A stretch of DNA of 64,000 nucleotides from Saccharum officinarum (GCA_020631735.1 CM036209.1:3447451-3511450); one strand, 5' to 3'; numbered from the stretch's first letter, positions 12,680 to 23,106 are shown. The notes: generated from the sequence alone by a model not told the origin. Translations and numbers: made by a program.

Positions 12680-13282
12680 ATGGCACGTACCAAGAGGACC
12701 GCTCGCAAGTCCACTGGAGGCAGGGCACCTCGTCACCAGCTCGCTCCACGTGAGCCCCGCCCTGAGCCCACTGAGGTGGAAAGGCTGAGGGCTAAGTTGG
12801 CCGAAGTGACTGCTGCCAGGAATGCAGCGCGTCAGCAACTGGAGCAAGTGATCCGTGATCGTGACCAGAAAACACTTGCAGTCCAAAGATTGACAGTAGC
12901 AAATCACAACTGTCAACGCATGCTAGTCCATGTCATGAATCAGAGGGATGAAGCCTGGCACGAGGAGAATGTTCTGAGAGCTCGTCAGTTTGAGCTCGAG
13001 CAACAGTTGGAGAATGCTGAAGAATACAATGACAATCTTCATGAAGAAGTGCACCGCCTGAACAACCAGCTAAATCCTCTGCTGCCTCGAAACAACAACG
13101 CAGATGAGGACATGGGTTCAGGAATCATCATGGCTAAAGATGATGATAAAGTGAAGGTCAATGGGCCCCAAGATGCCGCACCAGAAGAACAGCCAGAAGA
13201 AGAAGAAGACGAGGAGTTAGAGCCTGTTAGCGACGAGGATGGCGGGGAGATCCTTGACACCGACTCTGAGGACGATGCTTAG
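12680..13282 (+). CDS. Histone-H3-tail-mimic protein of the gypsy element (200 aa), copy 1
   Basis: After the initiator Met the protein reads ARTKRTARKSTGGRAPRHQL, matching histone H3 residues 1-21 except Q5R, K14R and K18H. R2, K4, R8, K9 and S10 are kept. No histone fold follows. Residues about 31-133 are a predicted coiled coil (VERLRAKLAEV, then QFELEQQLENAEEYNDNLHE). Residues 142-200 are strongly acidic (EEEEDEELEPVSDEDGG). The start at 12680 is preferred over 12644 because it exposes the H3-like terminus, matches H3 genes and follows an acceptor-like CTACAG. The frame is intact, whereas gag downstream has a stop. It lies between PBS and gag of a chromodomain-bearing gypsy element. A role as a histone mimic, binding readers or writers of H3 K4 or K9 methylation, is inference. 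The near-identical copy at 38782-39384 supports it as a real gene of the element. Confidence 0.85.
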   Translation: MARTKRTARKSTGGRAPRHQLAPREPRPEPTEVERLRAKLAEVTAARNAARQQLEQVIRDRDQKTLAVQRLTVANHNCQRMLVHVMNQRDEAWHEENVLRARQFELEQQLENAEEYNDNLHEEVHRLNNQLNPLLPRNNNADEDMGSGIIMAKDDDKVKVNGPQDAAPEEQPEEEEDEELEPVSDEDGGEILDTDSEDDA

Positions 13283-13940
13283 AGTAGTCATCGCGTAGCT
13301 ACGATGTTAGAATCGTCTTTTGTGCCTCCTGGGATTGGAGTGAGGCTTTGTAATAACTTGACTTTTGGGATGTAAGGTCGAACCCTATGTTTCCTAGATG
13401 TTTAGTTGAACCTGTTAATTTCGATCACAATTGGATGCCTTATTGCGTGCGTTCGATGATGGTGTCACGATTAGCACCCTTCGGTGCCGCAACGAAACCG
13501 AGGGCCTCCTATGGCGCGCGACATAAGGTTGTGCTGCTTGGCACGCGCCGGTATCGAGGTGGCTAGTCATGATCCACCGTGGAACTCTACCGTTGAGAAG
13601 TCTCTTTGTGGTCAGTTCGAAGTAGCCTTTCTCAGTCAACTAAAAATTTTGAGATCGAATCCCAGTACTGGGCGAAAGGTCAAAAATCATGTAGATATTA
13701 ACGTAAACGGTTCAGTAACTATTGTGCTCCTTGTGAGTGAGCCTTTATTAAAGTACATCTTGTTGGATTCCCTCGCATGATTGCGTCAATTGATGCGCTT
13801 GAATGGATTGTGCGGTTGTGATAAATTATTGTGCCATGAGTATTTTGAAGTCCATTTCATGAAGTCAGTTTGACATATTTACAATAATTCATCTACAAAT
13901 TTCCCACATCGTCAGTGCTCATTGGCTATGCATTTTGTAG
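13283..13940 (+). other. Spacer between the H3-tail ORF and gag
   Basis: No coding region is supported. The spacer ends TGCATTTTGTAG directly before the gag ATG; the other copy reads TGCATTTTGCAG. Both look like 3' splice sites, so gag could be expressed from an mRNA that skips the H3-tail ORF. Confidence 0.5.
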
Positions 13941-14135
13941 ATGTCGTACAATCTTCGTCGGGGTCGTGGCAATGAGGATGAGGAACAGCCACCCCCGCCG
14001 CCACCACCTACCCCGGCTGAGCTGATGCAGACCGTGGTCAAAGGGCAGCGCATGCTGGTAGATGCTATGCGCCAGCTTGCCAACCGGGAGGCTCGTCATG
14101 GCCGCTAGGGCCCAGAACCCATCAGTACAGTGATT
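13941..14135 (+). pseudogene. Gypsy gag, N-terminal fragment with a premature stop, cut by gap 1
   Basis: The reading frame starts MSYNLRRGRGNEDEEQ, then a run of prolines and QRMLVDAMRQLANREARHGR. A TAG at 14106-14108 interrupts it; the other copy has CAG (Gln) there, so this is a C-to-T nonsense change. The frame then reads on to the N gap. Gag would form the virus-like particle. The matching start in the minus copy is at 38122. Confidence 0.8.
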
Positions 14136-14235
14136 NNNNNNNNNNNNNNNNNNNNNNNNNNNNNNNNNNNNNNNNNNNNNNNNNNNNNNNNNNNNNNNNN
14201 NNNNNNNNNNNNNNNNNNNNNNNNNNNNNNNNNNN
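14136..14235. other. Assembly gap 1 (100 N)
   Basis: Exactly 100 N, a conventional placeholder for a gap of unknown length. The left side is gypsy gag and the right side is the inside of a Sirevirus accessory ORF, so the join is not a natural continuation. With C2 flipped, the gap would span the remaining gag and start of protease, about 1 kb judging from the 38122-36881 copy. Confidence 0.95.
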
Positions 14236-16475
14236 GAGAGGCCACTGAGGGTACTGAGGATACTGGAGCTACAGAGGGTATGTCAGTTGATCCACCTCCA
14301 GAGGCCACAGAGGCTCCAGAGGCCACAGAGGCTCCAGAGGCTATAGAGGACATAGAGGAGCAGCCAGCTCAGTCTCCACCACGTCGCCGCTCCACACGTG
14401 CACGTACTCAGGTGACTCCTAGGCCAGAGGGCCAGCGTCGTGGAGCACGTCCTCCTCCTAGAGCTAGAGGTTCACCCCCGATCGAGCACTTTGACTTGAG
14501 GGGTGCTACATCACGTCAGGTGCAGGGGTTGAGGTTCGTGGAGGTCAGTCGGTGGTTTCCACCTGTGAGGGATCCCAGAGCTTCAGAAGGGTTCTATACC
14601 CCACTTCAGGAGGATTTCTACAGGGCTCTAGTTGACAGCGGTATTGCTTTCCGACCACAGAGGGTCTGTCGACTTGAGTCACTAGTTGAGGTTGTGGGAG
14701 AACAGCTACGTCCGCACCTGTCCTTTCTGCCAGGCTTGTCAGATCTTCTTGGACGGACAGGTGCATACTGCGGCACATGGGTCAGAGAGTTTTATGCTTC
14801 ACTATGGATTGATCCTGCCCATGATTTCATTCACTTTGCATTCCGAGGCCGCGATCACCGTCTATATAGCACCAGAGTGCGGGAGATTCTCAGACTCCCA
14901 GCTTCCAACACAAAGATACATCAGCTGTGTTTTGGTCAGACTCCTTCACTGAGATGCCCTCACGGCGGTGCAGTGCCACCTACAGACTTGGTTCGACCCT
15001 GCTTCCGTGAGCCTTTTGGCGAAGGGTCTCATCGCACGCCTGCCAGTTTGACACCACTTGCTAGAGTTCTGGATGCTATAGTCAGACGCACTCTACTTCC
15101 CAGACTTGGCTACAGAGAGGGACTGACTCGGATGCAGCTATGGGTTGTTCACCACCTCCTCTCATAGACACAGTTTGACATTTGGGATCTCATACTCAGT
15201 GAGATGGAGGACACAATAGCTGAGGGCTTCAAGGGTAATCGTCAGCTGCCCTATGCACACTGGATCTGCTTCATCATTAGATCATCCATCCAGTTACCAG
15301 CAGAGATCCGAGCTGAGATATCAGATACGACTACTGCTTTCCCTGAGTATGATATCCGTCAGCTTTGGGCTTCAGTCACCAGAGATCAGGCCCCAGTGCC
15401 AGGACAGCGTGTGCGACCTGAGGTTCCTGAGACAGCAGCTGAGCAGGACGCCACAGTTGATGAGCTTGCAGAGGCAGAGCTTGCCGATCTTGACGCTCAG
15501 CCTGCTGATCTTCCTGAGGATGTGACATCTGACAGCACTGATGAGGACTACCAGCCCATCCCCAGGTACCGGTCTCCTCGGTCTCACGACCACGAGGCCG
15601 GTGGCTCTGGTTTAGCCTCCCGCACAGATCCAGCCATGGTGGCCATACTTGAGAGGTTGACCCAGGCACAGGAGCAGCAGCAACAGCAGATACAGCGATA
15701 GGCTCAGGACACAGCTGCAGCACTTGCACAGATTCAGGCTCGTCAGGACGAGTTTCAGCGTCAGCAGCTTGAGATCCAGAGGCAATAGGTTGAAATGCAG
15801 CGACAGCAGTACGAGATTCAGCGACAGAGTGCAGCTAGTCAGCAGCAGTACTTGGATCTCCTGCGCCACCTAGTCACTGTTGGGGTTCCTCCGCCTGCTT
15901 CTGTCCTGACTTCTGCTTTACAATCCAGTGATCCATCGAGTCAGGGACAGCCGGATTTCCAGTTCACATCTCCACAGCAGCAGATTCCCCAGTCATTCCA
16001 GTCCCCGAGCTTCACGCCTATTCACACGGGGTTTACACCTTCAGACCAGCCTCGCCCTCACCTCCTGACAGGCACACCCTTCGGTGATTTCAGTGCTACC
16101 TACAGCGAGTTGACTGGTCAGCCGACGCCCTCGCACACTACCTTTGCTACTTCGTCAGGGTTGTCAGCTTCAGAGGCAGCTATTCCTCCAGTGACAGGGA
16201 CCGGGACTACAGAGACTCTTCCTTCGTCAGTTGCCTCGACAGATCCTCCAGCTATTGGCTCGCTACAGGCTCAGGTCACTCAGACGGCTCCTCTTATTGC
16301 TACTACGTCAGTACCTATTCCTGCAGCTCAGACCCAGACCGCTTCACAGCCACGGGTTTCTTCAGAGGGTCAGCCAGATAGCTCAGATTCCGAGGGAGAT
16401 TCTCTACATTTCGTGTTTACTCCGCGCACCTCGGCACCCGACACGACTCCGTCTGTCCCCCCGTCAGATCCTTAG
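14236..16475 (+). pseudogene. Sirevirus S1 accessory (env-position) ORF, copy with three nonsense codons
   Basis: A single frame runs to the stop at 16473-16475 with no frameshift, but TAG codons interrupt it at 15165, 15699 and 15786. The copy on C3 has Gln at all three. It begins with Glu/Ala/Thr repeats (EATEAPEATEAPEA), then a basic Pro/Arg segment. A conserved globular part follows (FYASLWIDPAHDFIHFAFRG, then LYSTRVREILRLP), resembling the putative plant transposon protein domain of retroelement accessory ORFs. The C-terminal part is Gln-rich (coiled coil) and then Pro/Ser/Thr-rich. It lies after pol, where Sireviruses may carry an env-like ORF. I see no convincing signal or membrane segment, so envelope function is not supported. 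Confidence 0.7.
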
Positions 16476-16923
16476 TTTAGTTTTTTGGCGCTTGATGCCA
16501 AAGGGGGAGAGAGAGTAGTTTCAGGGGGAGTTTTGAGAGAGGGTTTTCGTTTTTTCTTGTGTGCTACATTCATGCATCATGTTTACATTTCAGTCATTGC
16601 ATTCGTGTGACATGTCGTCGTGTGATAAACCGTGAGTCTTAATGTTTTATCCAGTCGCAGTGTTAACGCTTGTCACCGTTTTCAATTATAGCTCTAAGGT
16701 TGTGCTTCCGTGCCTTACTCCATTTCTTATGAGCTATATCTGTATGTGTACTAACGTTCCTTGACTTATCTTATGAGTACACTCTTTTGGCTTGGGGCAC
16801 ATAAGCAATTCCTAACCTCTTGTGCTTATTGCTTTTTGCTTATGTGAACCATGCATGCTCGAAAACCTCAACTCTAATCTTTTATATCTTAGTGTTGTCA
16901 TCAATCACCAAAAAGGGGGAGAT
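16476..16923 (+). other. Sirevirus S1 3' non-coding region with polypurine tracts
   Basis: No ORF. Purine tracts lie at about 16500-16515 (aaagggggagagagagta), about 16523-16533, and directly before the LTR at 16909-16921 (aaaaagggggaga). The last should prime plus-strand synthesis. Multiple polypurine tracts of this kind are a known Sirevirus trait. Confidence 0.75.
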
Positions 16924-18532
16924 TGAAAGCATCTAGGCCCCGAGGTTTGGTTTCGGCAATTGATGACAACGCTTTATTACCATGACTAACGTGTGTTTTG
17001 CAGAAACTTTGGTAAGTTAGGTCATGGAGGTTTTAACTGCTTTGGGCACCATGGTATTCATGCCCCTTGATGGAAGTCGTTTCGGTTTTCAAAAGAGTGA
17101 CGTCAAGATTAAGGACGGTTAGTTTCGGATGTCGAGGTGTTGAGAGACATTTGGAATAGTCGTTAGGATCTTCGTTTTTCTCTTTTGGCCGTACTATAAA
17201 GGGGGGCATGAGCGGGTAGCTTGACATAGGCGAGTCCTATGTTTAGGTGTGGTGCACACTTGTTAAGCTTGGCGCTAGGCAGCTCTAGAATAGCTCAAAG
17301 TTCAGTTGGAAGCAACTTGGTTCAAGTTGTGACGCGTTTCGGAAAGTTTCGGGTCGTTTTCCCATGACCGGACGCGGTCCTCGGCATGACCGGACGTGTC
17401 CGGTCAGTACAGTTCCGCGGCTAGGGTTTCAGCTCTGATGACCGGACGCGGTCCTCGCGAGGACCGGACGCGGTGGTCAGAAGTCGACACGTGTCACTTG
17501 AGGGAAACACCCGATCGGACGCGACCTAGGTGTGATCGGCGCGTCCGGTCACAGTCCAGTAAGGTCCAGGGACGACCGGACGCGTCCGGTCATCACCGAT
17601 CGGACGCGGTCGCGCGTCCGGTGCGAGTACAGTATGCTCCCTGCACGATCGGACGCGTCCGGTCACCCCTGACCGGTGCGTCCGGTCACTCAGTTGTTTT
17701 TCGGTTTTCGACCGTTACGAGCGACCGGCGCGTCCGGTCAGTTCGATCGGCGCGTCCGGTCAGCTCGTGTTTTGCTGAGTCAGCAGGTAACGGTTCGTTT
17801 TGTCTGTGGGGTGTATAAATACATCCCCACCACCTCTTTTAGAGGTCTCTTGCTCATTTGATCAGCTGATAAACACCTTTGGAGTGCAAGGGAGTGCAAG
17901 AGCACTAGTGAGGATAGAGATTTGAGAATCAAAGCTTGAGAGTTCCTCACTAGCGATTAGAGAGTAGCAAGTGTGCATCCACCTTCTCATTTGAGCTCGT
18001 AGTGGTCAAGTGAGAGTTCTAGCTTGTTACTCTTGGTGATCGCCATCACCTAGACGGCTTGGTGGTGATTGGGAGTTCGGTGATCATCCGGCGGAGCATG
18101 TGGATGACCCAACTCATCTTGTGAGCGGTTGTGGGTGATTCACCGCGACGGAGTGTCAAAGAATCAACCCGTAGAGAGCACTTGATCCTTGCGCGGATCA
18201 AGGGGGAGCTTCACCCTTGCGCGGGTGCTCCAACGAGGACTAGTGGGGAGTGGCGACTCTCCGATACCTCGGAAAAACATCGCCGTATTCCTTGCCCCTT
18301 TACATTCAAGCATTTACATTCTCGTATTTACTTTCATTGCTTGTTTTACATTCCTAGACTTGCCATGCTAGACTAGGATTGGAAACCAGGGTGCAAAACT
18401 TTGTTTTGGTAGACTCTCTAGGAACACAAGTAGACACTAGGGGTGAATTCCGGCTTGTAGGATTTAAATTCTTGCATTTAATTTTTAGAAAAGCCCAATT
18501 CACCCCCCCTCTTGGGCATCTTGATCCTTTCA
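16924..18532 (+). mobile_element. Sirevirus S1 3' LTR (1609 bp)
   Basis: It starts TGAAAGCATCTAGG just after a polypurine tract and ends GATCCTTTCA. The 5' LTR of the same family lies inverted at 58397-60004 (1608 bp) and looks nearly identical by eye, implying a recent insertion. A TATA-like TATAAATA lies at 17813-17820. The region 17370-17780 carries many gaccggacgcg/cgcgtccggtc motifs, including a perfect 18-nt palindrome at 17574-17591. The open frames 17396-17861 and 18131-18376 are recoverable in the other LTR only as mirror images and are not genes. Confidence 0.9.
17370..17780. repeat. Palindromic accggac motif cluster in S1 LTR
   Basis: Multiple copies of GACCGGACGCG and its inverse occur. 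GACCGGACGCGTCCGGTC at 17574-17591 is a perfect palindrome. Comparable CCGGAC-centred palindromes are a recognised cis-element of Sirevirus LTRs. Similar clusters occur here at 18890-19260, 51944-52266 and 59160-59570. Confidence 0.8.
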
Positions 18533-18537
18533 CCCTC
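18533..18537. repeat. Target-site duplication CCCTC beside S1 3' LTR
   Basis: CCCTC follows the LTR end TTTCA. The other end of S1, at 60004/60005, is followed on the plus strand by GAGGG, so in element orientation both ends are flanked by CCCTC. Confidence 0.7.
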
Positions 18538-18889
18538 ACAATCACCGGAGGTGGCCAAGAACAATCATCAACTCTTGCCAACGCCTCCAAGCTGCTCCAA
18601 ACCGTCTAGGTGGCGGCAACCACCAAGAGAAACAAGAATCCCACAGCAAATCAACCACCAAGTGCCAACTAGATGCAATCTCACAATGCAAATGCACTTG
18701 GATCACTCAATCTCACTTCGAATATACAAAGAAGCAAGAGAGATGAGTGGGAGGGGAGTTGCTTAGCTCAAAATGCTCACAAGTATGTCAAATGTTCGAG
18801 AGAGAGAGAGAGCCTTGAGCCGGCCAACGAGTATTTATAGACGTACCCCTTCGAATAGAGCTGTTAGAAACTTAAACAGCTGAAATCGC

Positions 18890-19260
18890 GTTGACCGGAC
18901 GCGCTGGTCCAACTGACCGGACGCGTCGGTCGCCCAACGGCAAACTCGTGAAGCACTGACCGGACACGCTGCGAACGACCGGACGCGCTGGTCCTGTGAC
19001 TGACCGGACGCGCTGGTCATGCCTGAGCAGCGCACAACAACACAATGACCGGACGCGCTGGAGAAATGACCGGACGCCACAGTGCCAGCGTCCGGTTAGA
19101 GTCTAGTAAGCTCCCTGAATGACTGGACGCGTCCGATCAACTGTGACCGGACGCGCTTCGCGTCCGATCATCAAACTGAAATACGCGCAGACACTGAACA
19201 CTGACCGGATGCGTCCGGTCATGCAAAGACCACGTCCGGTTCAGCGTCCGGTCACCTCTG
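18890..19260. repeat. Palindromic accggac motif cluster in S2 LTR
   Basis: Repeated tgaccggacgcgctgg and gcgtccggtc units, more diverged than those in the S1 LTR, at the position expected for the Sirevirus LTR palindromes. Confidence 0.75.
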
Positions 19261-19810
19261 TGACCTCCGTTCGCCTCCGTTTCTTTTCCGGACTTCCGGT
19301 GTAGTGGAAAATAGTCATTTCAATTCCTCGAAAACGCCTGAATCCCGCCGAGGACCCCAAACCCTCTCTACTGCTCAAACTCCACCGCCTTCGCAAACGT
19401 ACTAACACCACCAAGTGATCTCGTCATGTGTGAGTGTGTTAGCATTTTCACAATCATTTTTCGAGGCGATATTAGTTCTATCCAAATGCATATGATTATG
19501 AAATGCACACCTAGAGGCACTTATGAGTTCAATAACCGCGTCATTCTCCTCTTTATAGTACGACTATCTATCCTATAATGTAACCACACCCACTAGGTGT
19601 CTTGGTTACTAAAACACAACCCTTAAGCATATACCTTTGCCTTGATCACATAGGGTTACGTCCAACTCCAAGTGTGGCCATCATGATCACCATGTCCATC
19701 TTGCCACCAACCTTGGAATGTACTAATCCTCATATGCTACATACAACTTAGGCATATGATTAGTACTTAGGTATTGTCACTAATTACCAACACCAAACAT
19801 AGGACTTTCA

Positions 19811-22556
19811 GCAGGGCTAAGCAGTATTCGATCCTAAACTTACGTAGATAATAATGTAGGCAAGGATAGTAATAGATGCATCAACGGTTTCATCCAACTC
19901 CTATAACTTAATGCAACAATATATAAACTTATATATATAAAGGATTGCTTTTATAAAGTAGGAGACTTAGAATGCTCCGGGGCTTGCCTCGTTCGAAGGA
20001 ACTGGGTTGGTGGTCCACACACTCAGGTAGATCCTCTTCTTGCTCGTCTACCTCGGGCACCTCCTGTGCCTGAGTTTCTTGTGGATCGGACCCGGTCTGC
20101 TCCTCTTGCACTGCTACTAGCGCTTCCTCCTACAATCCTGTATGATGCAAGTGTATAAGTAAATATACAAACGGTGCATCGGATGCGATGGCATGCGACG
20201 ATCATGATGACATGAGCTGCAGATGAACACATTGACCTTATTGAATAGCATATAGGTAAAACCTTTCTACAAGGTAGTCTACATCATCAAAGATCAGTCA
20301 CTACAGATACACATCATCTACTGCATTCTCTTCTACTATTAATTCCAGTTACTTTTATGCTAACTAACATATGACCCTAACATGAGTGCTACTATACTTT
20401 ATCAACTCAACCATATTAACTAGTCAAGTAACACCAGCAAGTGATTTAGTGCTTCAAAGATACACCAAAGCTTTATTATTAAACTAAATATACATAAAGA
20501 ATATTATTTGATAATCCATTTAACCTATGGTTACAACAGCAACCCATATTTCTAGTGCATAGAAAAAATCTATCAAAATTACAGTAGCATAGTCCTACTC
20601 TAAGTAGCCTACCATAAATTTTTTCATGGGATTTGGATAAGTAAAACAGCCTACACAAAAATGACAAGCTATGGCATAAAAATGAGCATGAAAATACTTT
20701 GTACTTTGAAAAGTATCAAACAACAGATTTAGTATTTTTTCCCATGATATACACAGTAAACAAACACTATACAAAATTTATCATATGCATGTTTTATACA
20801 AATTTATCTCTAGCAAAAATAACAAAAATCAGCTAATAAAGGCACTTGAACTACACATTAAAAAAATTTTACAGAACATGCATGGCATATATTTTTCATG
20901 CAAAGCACATCACAAAAGAAGACTAACAAACTTGAAATCATATTTTTCTGAGCTTCCTATGATTTATTGTGTATTTTCTAAGAAAACAACAATTATAAGA
21001 ATTAAATAAAGCTCCACAGAAAAGTATCACAAAATCAACATGCAATATTTTTTAACTATATATCTACTCCTAAGAAGTCTACCAAAATTGGTTTCATCAT
21101 TTTTGGAGCTAAATTGAGCAAGTTATGATTTTTCAAACATGTAAAAGCATTTCTGGAAATTCATTTTTAAAAAACTGGCCACCGAATTCGCTACGCTCAC
21201 CCCGCTCCCTCACCCTAGATCCACATAGAGGGACCGACAGGTGGGCCCTCGGGTCAGCGGGACCCAACTTGTCAGCAGCACAGACTCAGGGGAGCGGCGC
21301 TGACCGGCTCGTTGTCGCCAGCGGTGATCTCTCCGGTGGTAGCGGCTAACCCTAGACGATCTCCTCGACGAGCCGCACTCAACGGTGCATGAAACCCTAA
21401 CTCTATCGGCCTCGAAAGCAGGTGACCGTGGCAATGGCGAACGGTGACACGGGCATGGTGGTGCACCGGCTGACTCCGGCCATGACTGGGCAAGCTGAGC
21501 TTGGGATGAGCTCCGCGGACTTTCTAGCGGTGCTATTGAGCCTAACGGGAGGGGTGGAGATGGACCAGAGAGTGCTGGCCACGGTGAAGGCCCTACTCCG
21601 GCGAGGTCCATCCATGGCGGACGGCAGCGGAAAAGGGAATGCGACCCCACCTGCGGTCTAGCGGCTCGGGGAAGGGGTGGACAGTGAGTAGCAGCTGCGG
21701 GCGGAGCTGTGGCTACGGTGGAGCGAGTTGTGGTGGCACGTTGGCGGCGAACGGGGACGCTGGAGCAGAACGACGAGAGAGGGGGCGAAGTTTTTTGCCT
21801 TTGGCCGAGCGCTGCGAGCGAGCTGGAGGAGGAGTGGGGTGGAGAGGGCGCTCGGACAATGGCTTAAGGCGCGCACGTGGGGGCTACCGGACGCCACTCG
21901 GCCAGCATCGCCGGCGTACGGCCGCCACGCGGCGGCCGCGGCCTGAGCACGGTCGGGGCGCGGGGTAGGCGCAGAGGCTGGGCCGGGCCGGCTTCGGCCG
22001 TGGGCCGAGAAAGGATTGGCGTGGCCCAGTAAGCGGGAAAATTGCTTTTTCTTTTCTATTTTCAAATCCAAATTTTCCTAAACAGTCCCAAATTCAAAAT
22101 TTGAAGTAGAAAATGACATTTTCAAGACTTGACCCCAAAACAAAAGTTGTTCAAAATTTAATTCTCTACAACATTGCTTTAGGGCACATTTTGAAATTCC
22201 AAACAGATTTTGAAATGGGGATTTAAAGTCCATTTTAAATCAAATTTCTATTTTTCTAGATTATTTTTAAAAGCAAAATTTGGTGAAATTTTGAATACCA
22301 AACTTGCTCCAAATTTTATGCTAAACATTTCTAAATGATTTGTATTAATAATCAAACATGTATTAATAGCCTATCAAGCATAATCATGGCATAGTTATAT
22401 TTAAACCAGCAATTGCAACATTCATGTTTCAATGTTATGTTTCACATGTTTCATTTCAGTGTTACACTTACATTACATGTGATAATAAATGCAAGATGAT
22501 GCTCATGCTCATGATTTGAAATGCTTAATGCAATGCTTAACACCTAGGGTGTTACA
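19811..22556 (-). mobile_element. Diverged Tekay-type LTR, 5' portion (T0b), interrupted by S2
   Basis: On the minus strand it begins TGTAACACCCTAGGTGTT at 22556 and proceeds through a GC-rich zone (about 21200-22030), an AT-rich zone, and the exon-like block 19988-20137, ending ...GCTTAGCCCTGC at 19811, where S2 begins. The same LTR landmark (gcagggctaagca) is uninterrupted at about 30770. It is clearly diverged from the T1 LTRs. Open frames at 21210-22071 lie in the GC-rich leader-like zone, mirror each other on both strands and are not supported as genes. Confidence 0.7.
19988..20137 (-). other. Exon-like block in diverged LTR (150 nt)
   Basis: Bordered by CATACAG upstream and GCAAGCCCC downstream on the minus strand, with the same 2-nt/1-nt phase as the other LTR blocks. 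It encodes an acidic peptide (QEEQTGSDPQETQAQE, then EEDLPECVDHQPSSFERG) that aligns with the 10246 block at DLPEC.DH.PS.F..GKPR. One in-frame TAG lies near its start, where the block at 5926-6060 has GAG. Confidence 0.55.
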
Positions 22557-22632
22557 ACGGTACGCGCATGTCAACGTGTTTAACAGGGACAGTCATACGT
22601 AATCTTGTATAAATTGGGTGGTTCTGTCACAG
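22557..22632 (+). mobile_element. Short LTR-end fragment in opposite orientation
   Basis: Reverse-complementing this stretch gives tgtgacagaaccacccaatt and, further in, gtccctgttaaacacgttga, closely matching the LTR edge at 4381-4455. It is therefore an LTR 3' end in plus orientation, abutting the 5' end of the minus-oriented LTR at 22556. This implies a rearranged or nested old insertion. Confidence 0.5.
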
Positions 22633-23103
22633 AGCCAGTACTATTCAAGCTTATAAAGGGAATAAAGGCTACTTGGAAAAAAAAGGCATAAAGGAACCAC
22701 AATACAATCACAACTGGCTAAAAATAAATTTATGTGTGATAACTCAATACATAAAAGCTGAAGCTGCTAAGAATAAATTCATTGTGATAACTCAATGCAT
22801 AAAGGGCAAGATAGGTTTTGATAGGACTATAGCATAAGAAACCTTTTGTCGGCCGTGGCGGGCACATGATAACATTATTAGGCTTGCTCCAACAGGGTGG
22901 TGACATCGCCAACAGATGCGTTGAGAGAGAGGGAGAGTAGGAAGATGCTTTAGGAAATGTGCGGTGAGACAGAGGAGTGTTCAGAAACATGCGAGACCGG
23001 CACTTTGCTTCGCGCTATGTCGCTAGCACACTGATTGCATTGTTCATTCATCGAATAAAAATATTATTTTGGATGACAATACAGGTAGCCATTGGAGGAG
23101 GCC
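22633..23103. other. Host intergenic sequence, nothing recognised
   Basis: AT-rich sequence with no ORF that resembles a known protein and no clear element ends. Confidence 0.4.
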
Positions 23104-23106
23104 TTA

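Larger units (their letters stand above)
18533..19810 (-). mobile_element. Sirevirus S2 5' LTR, first half
   Basis: On the minus strand this begins TGAAAGTCCTATG at 19810 and runs to GATTGTGAGGG at 18533, where S1 begins. The second half (GAGGGGTTTGTGCC to CTTTCA) is at 60005-60611, directly before the S2 PBS. The two halves rejoin through the shared GAGGG if contig C2 is flipped. A TATA-like box is at about 18832-18840 (minus strand CTATAAATAC). A cluster of gaccggacgcg motifs spans about 18890-19260. Several short ORFs cross the region but none is coding. Confidence 0.7.

Noticed and set aside
12680..13282. A genuine histone H3 gene or pseudogene
   Set aside because: Only the first 21 residues match H3. 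No histone-fold helices follow, the rest is coiled coil and acidic, and the ORF recurs at the same place in two copies of one retrotransposon.
17370..17780. CRISPR-like or satellite array
   Set aside because: Short palindromic motifs with irregular spacing inside a plant LTR. This is a Sirevirus cis-element cluster.
21210..22071. Several overlapping ORFs in a GC-rich block
   Set aside because: They overlap on both strands, contain no motifs and fall in the leader zone of a diverged LTR.
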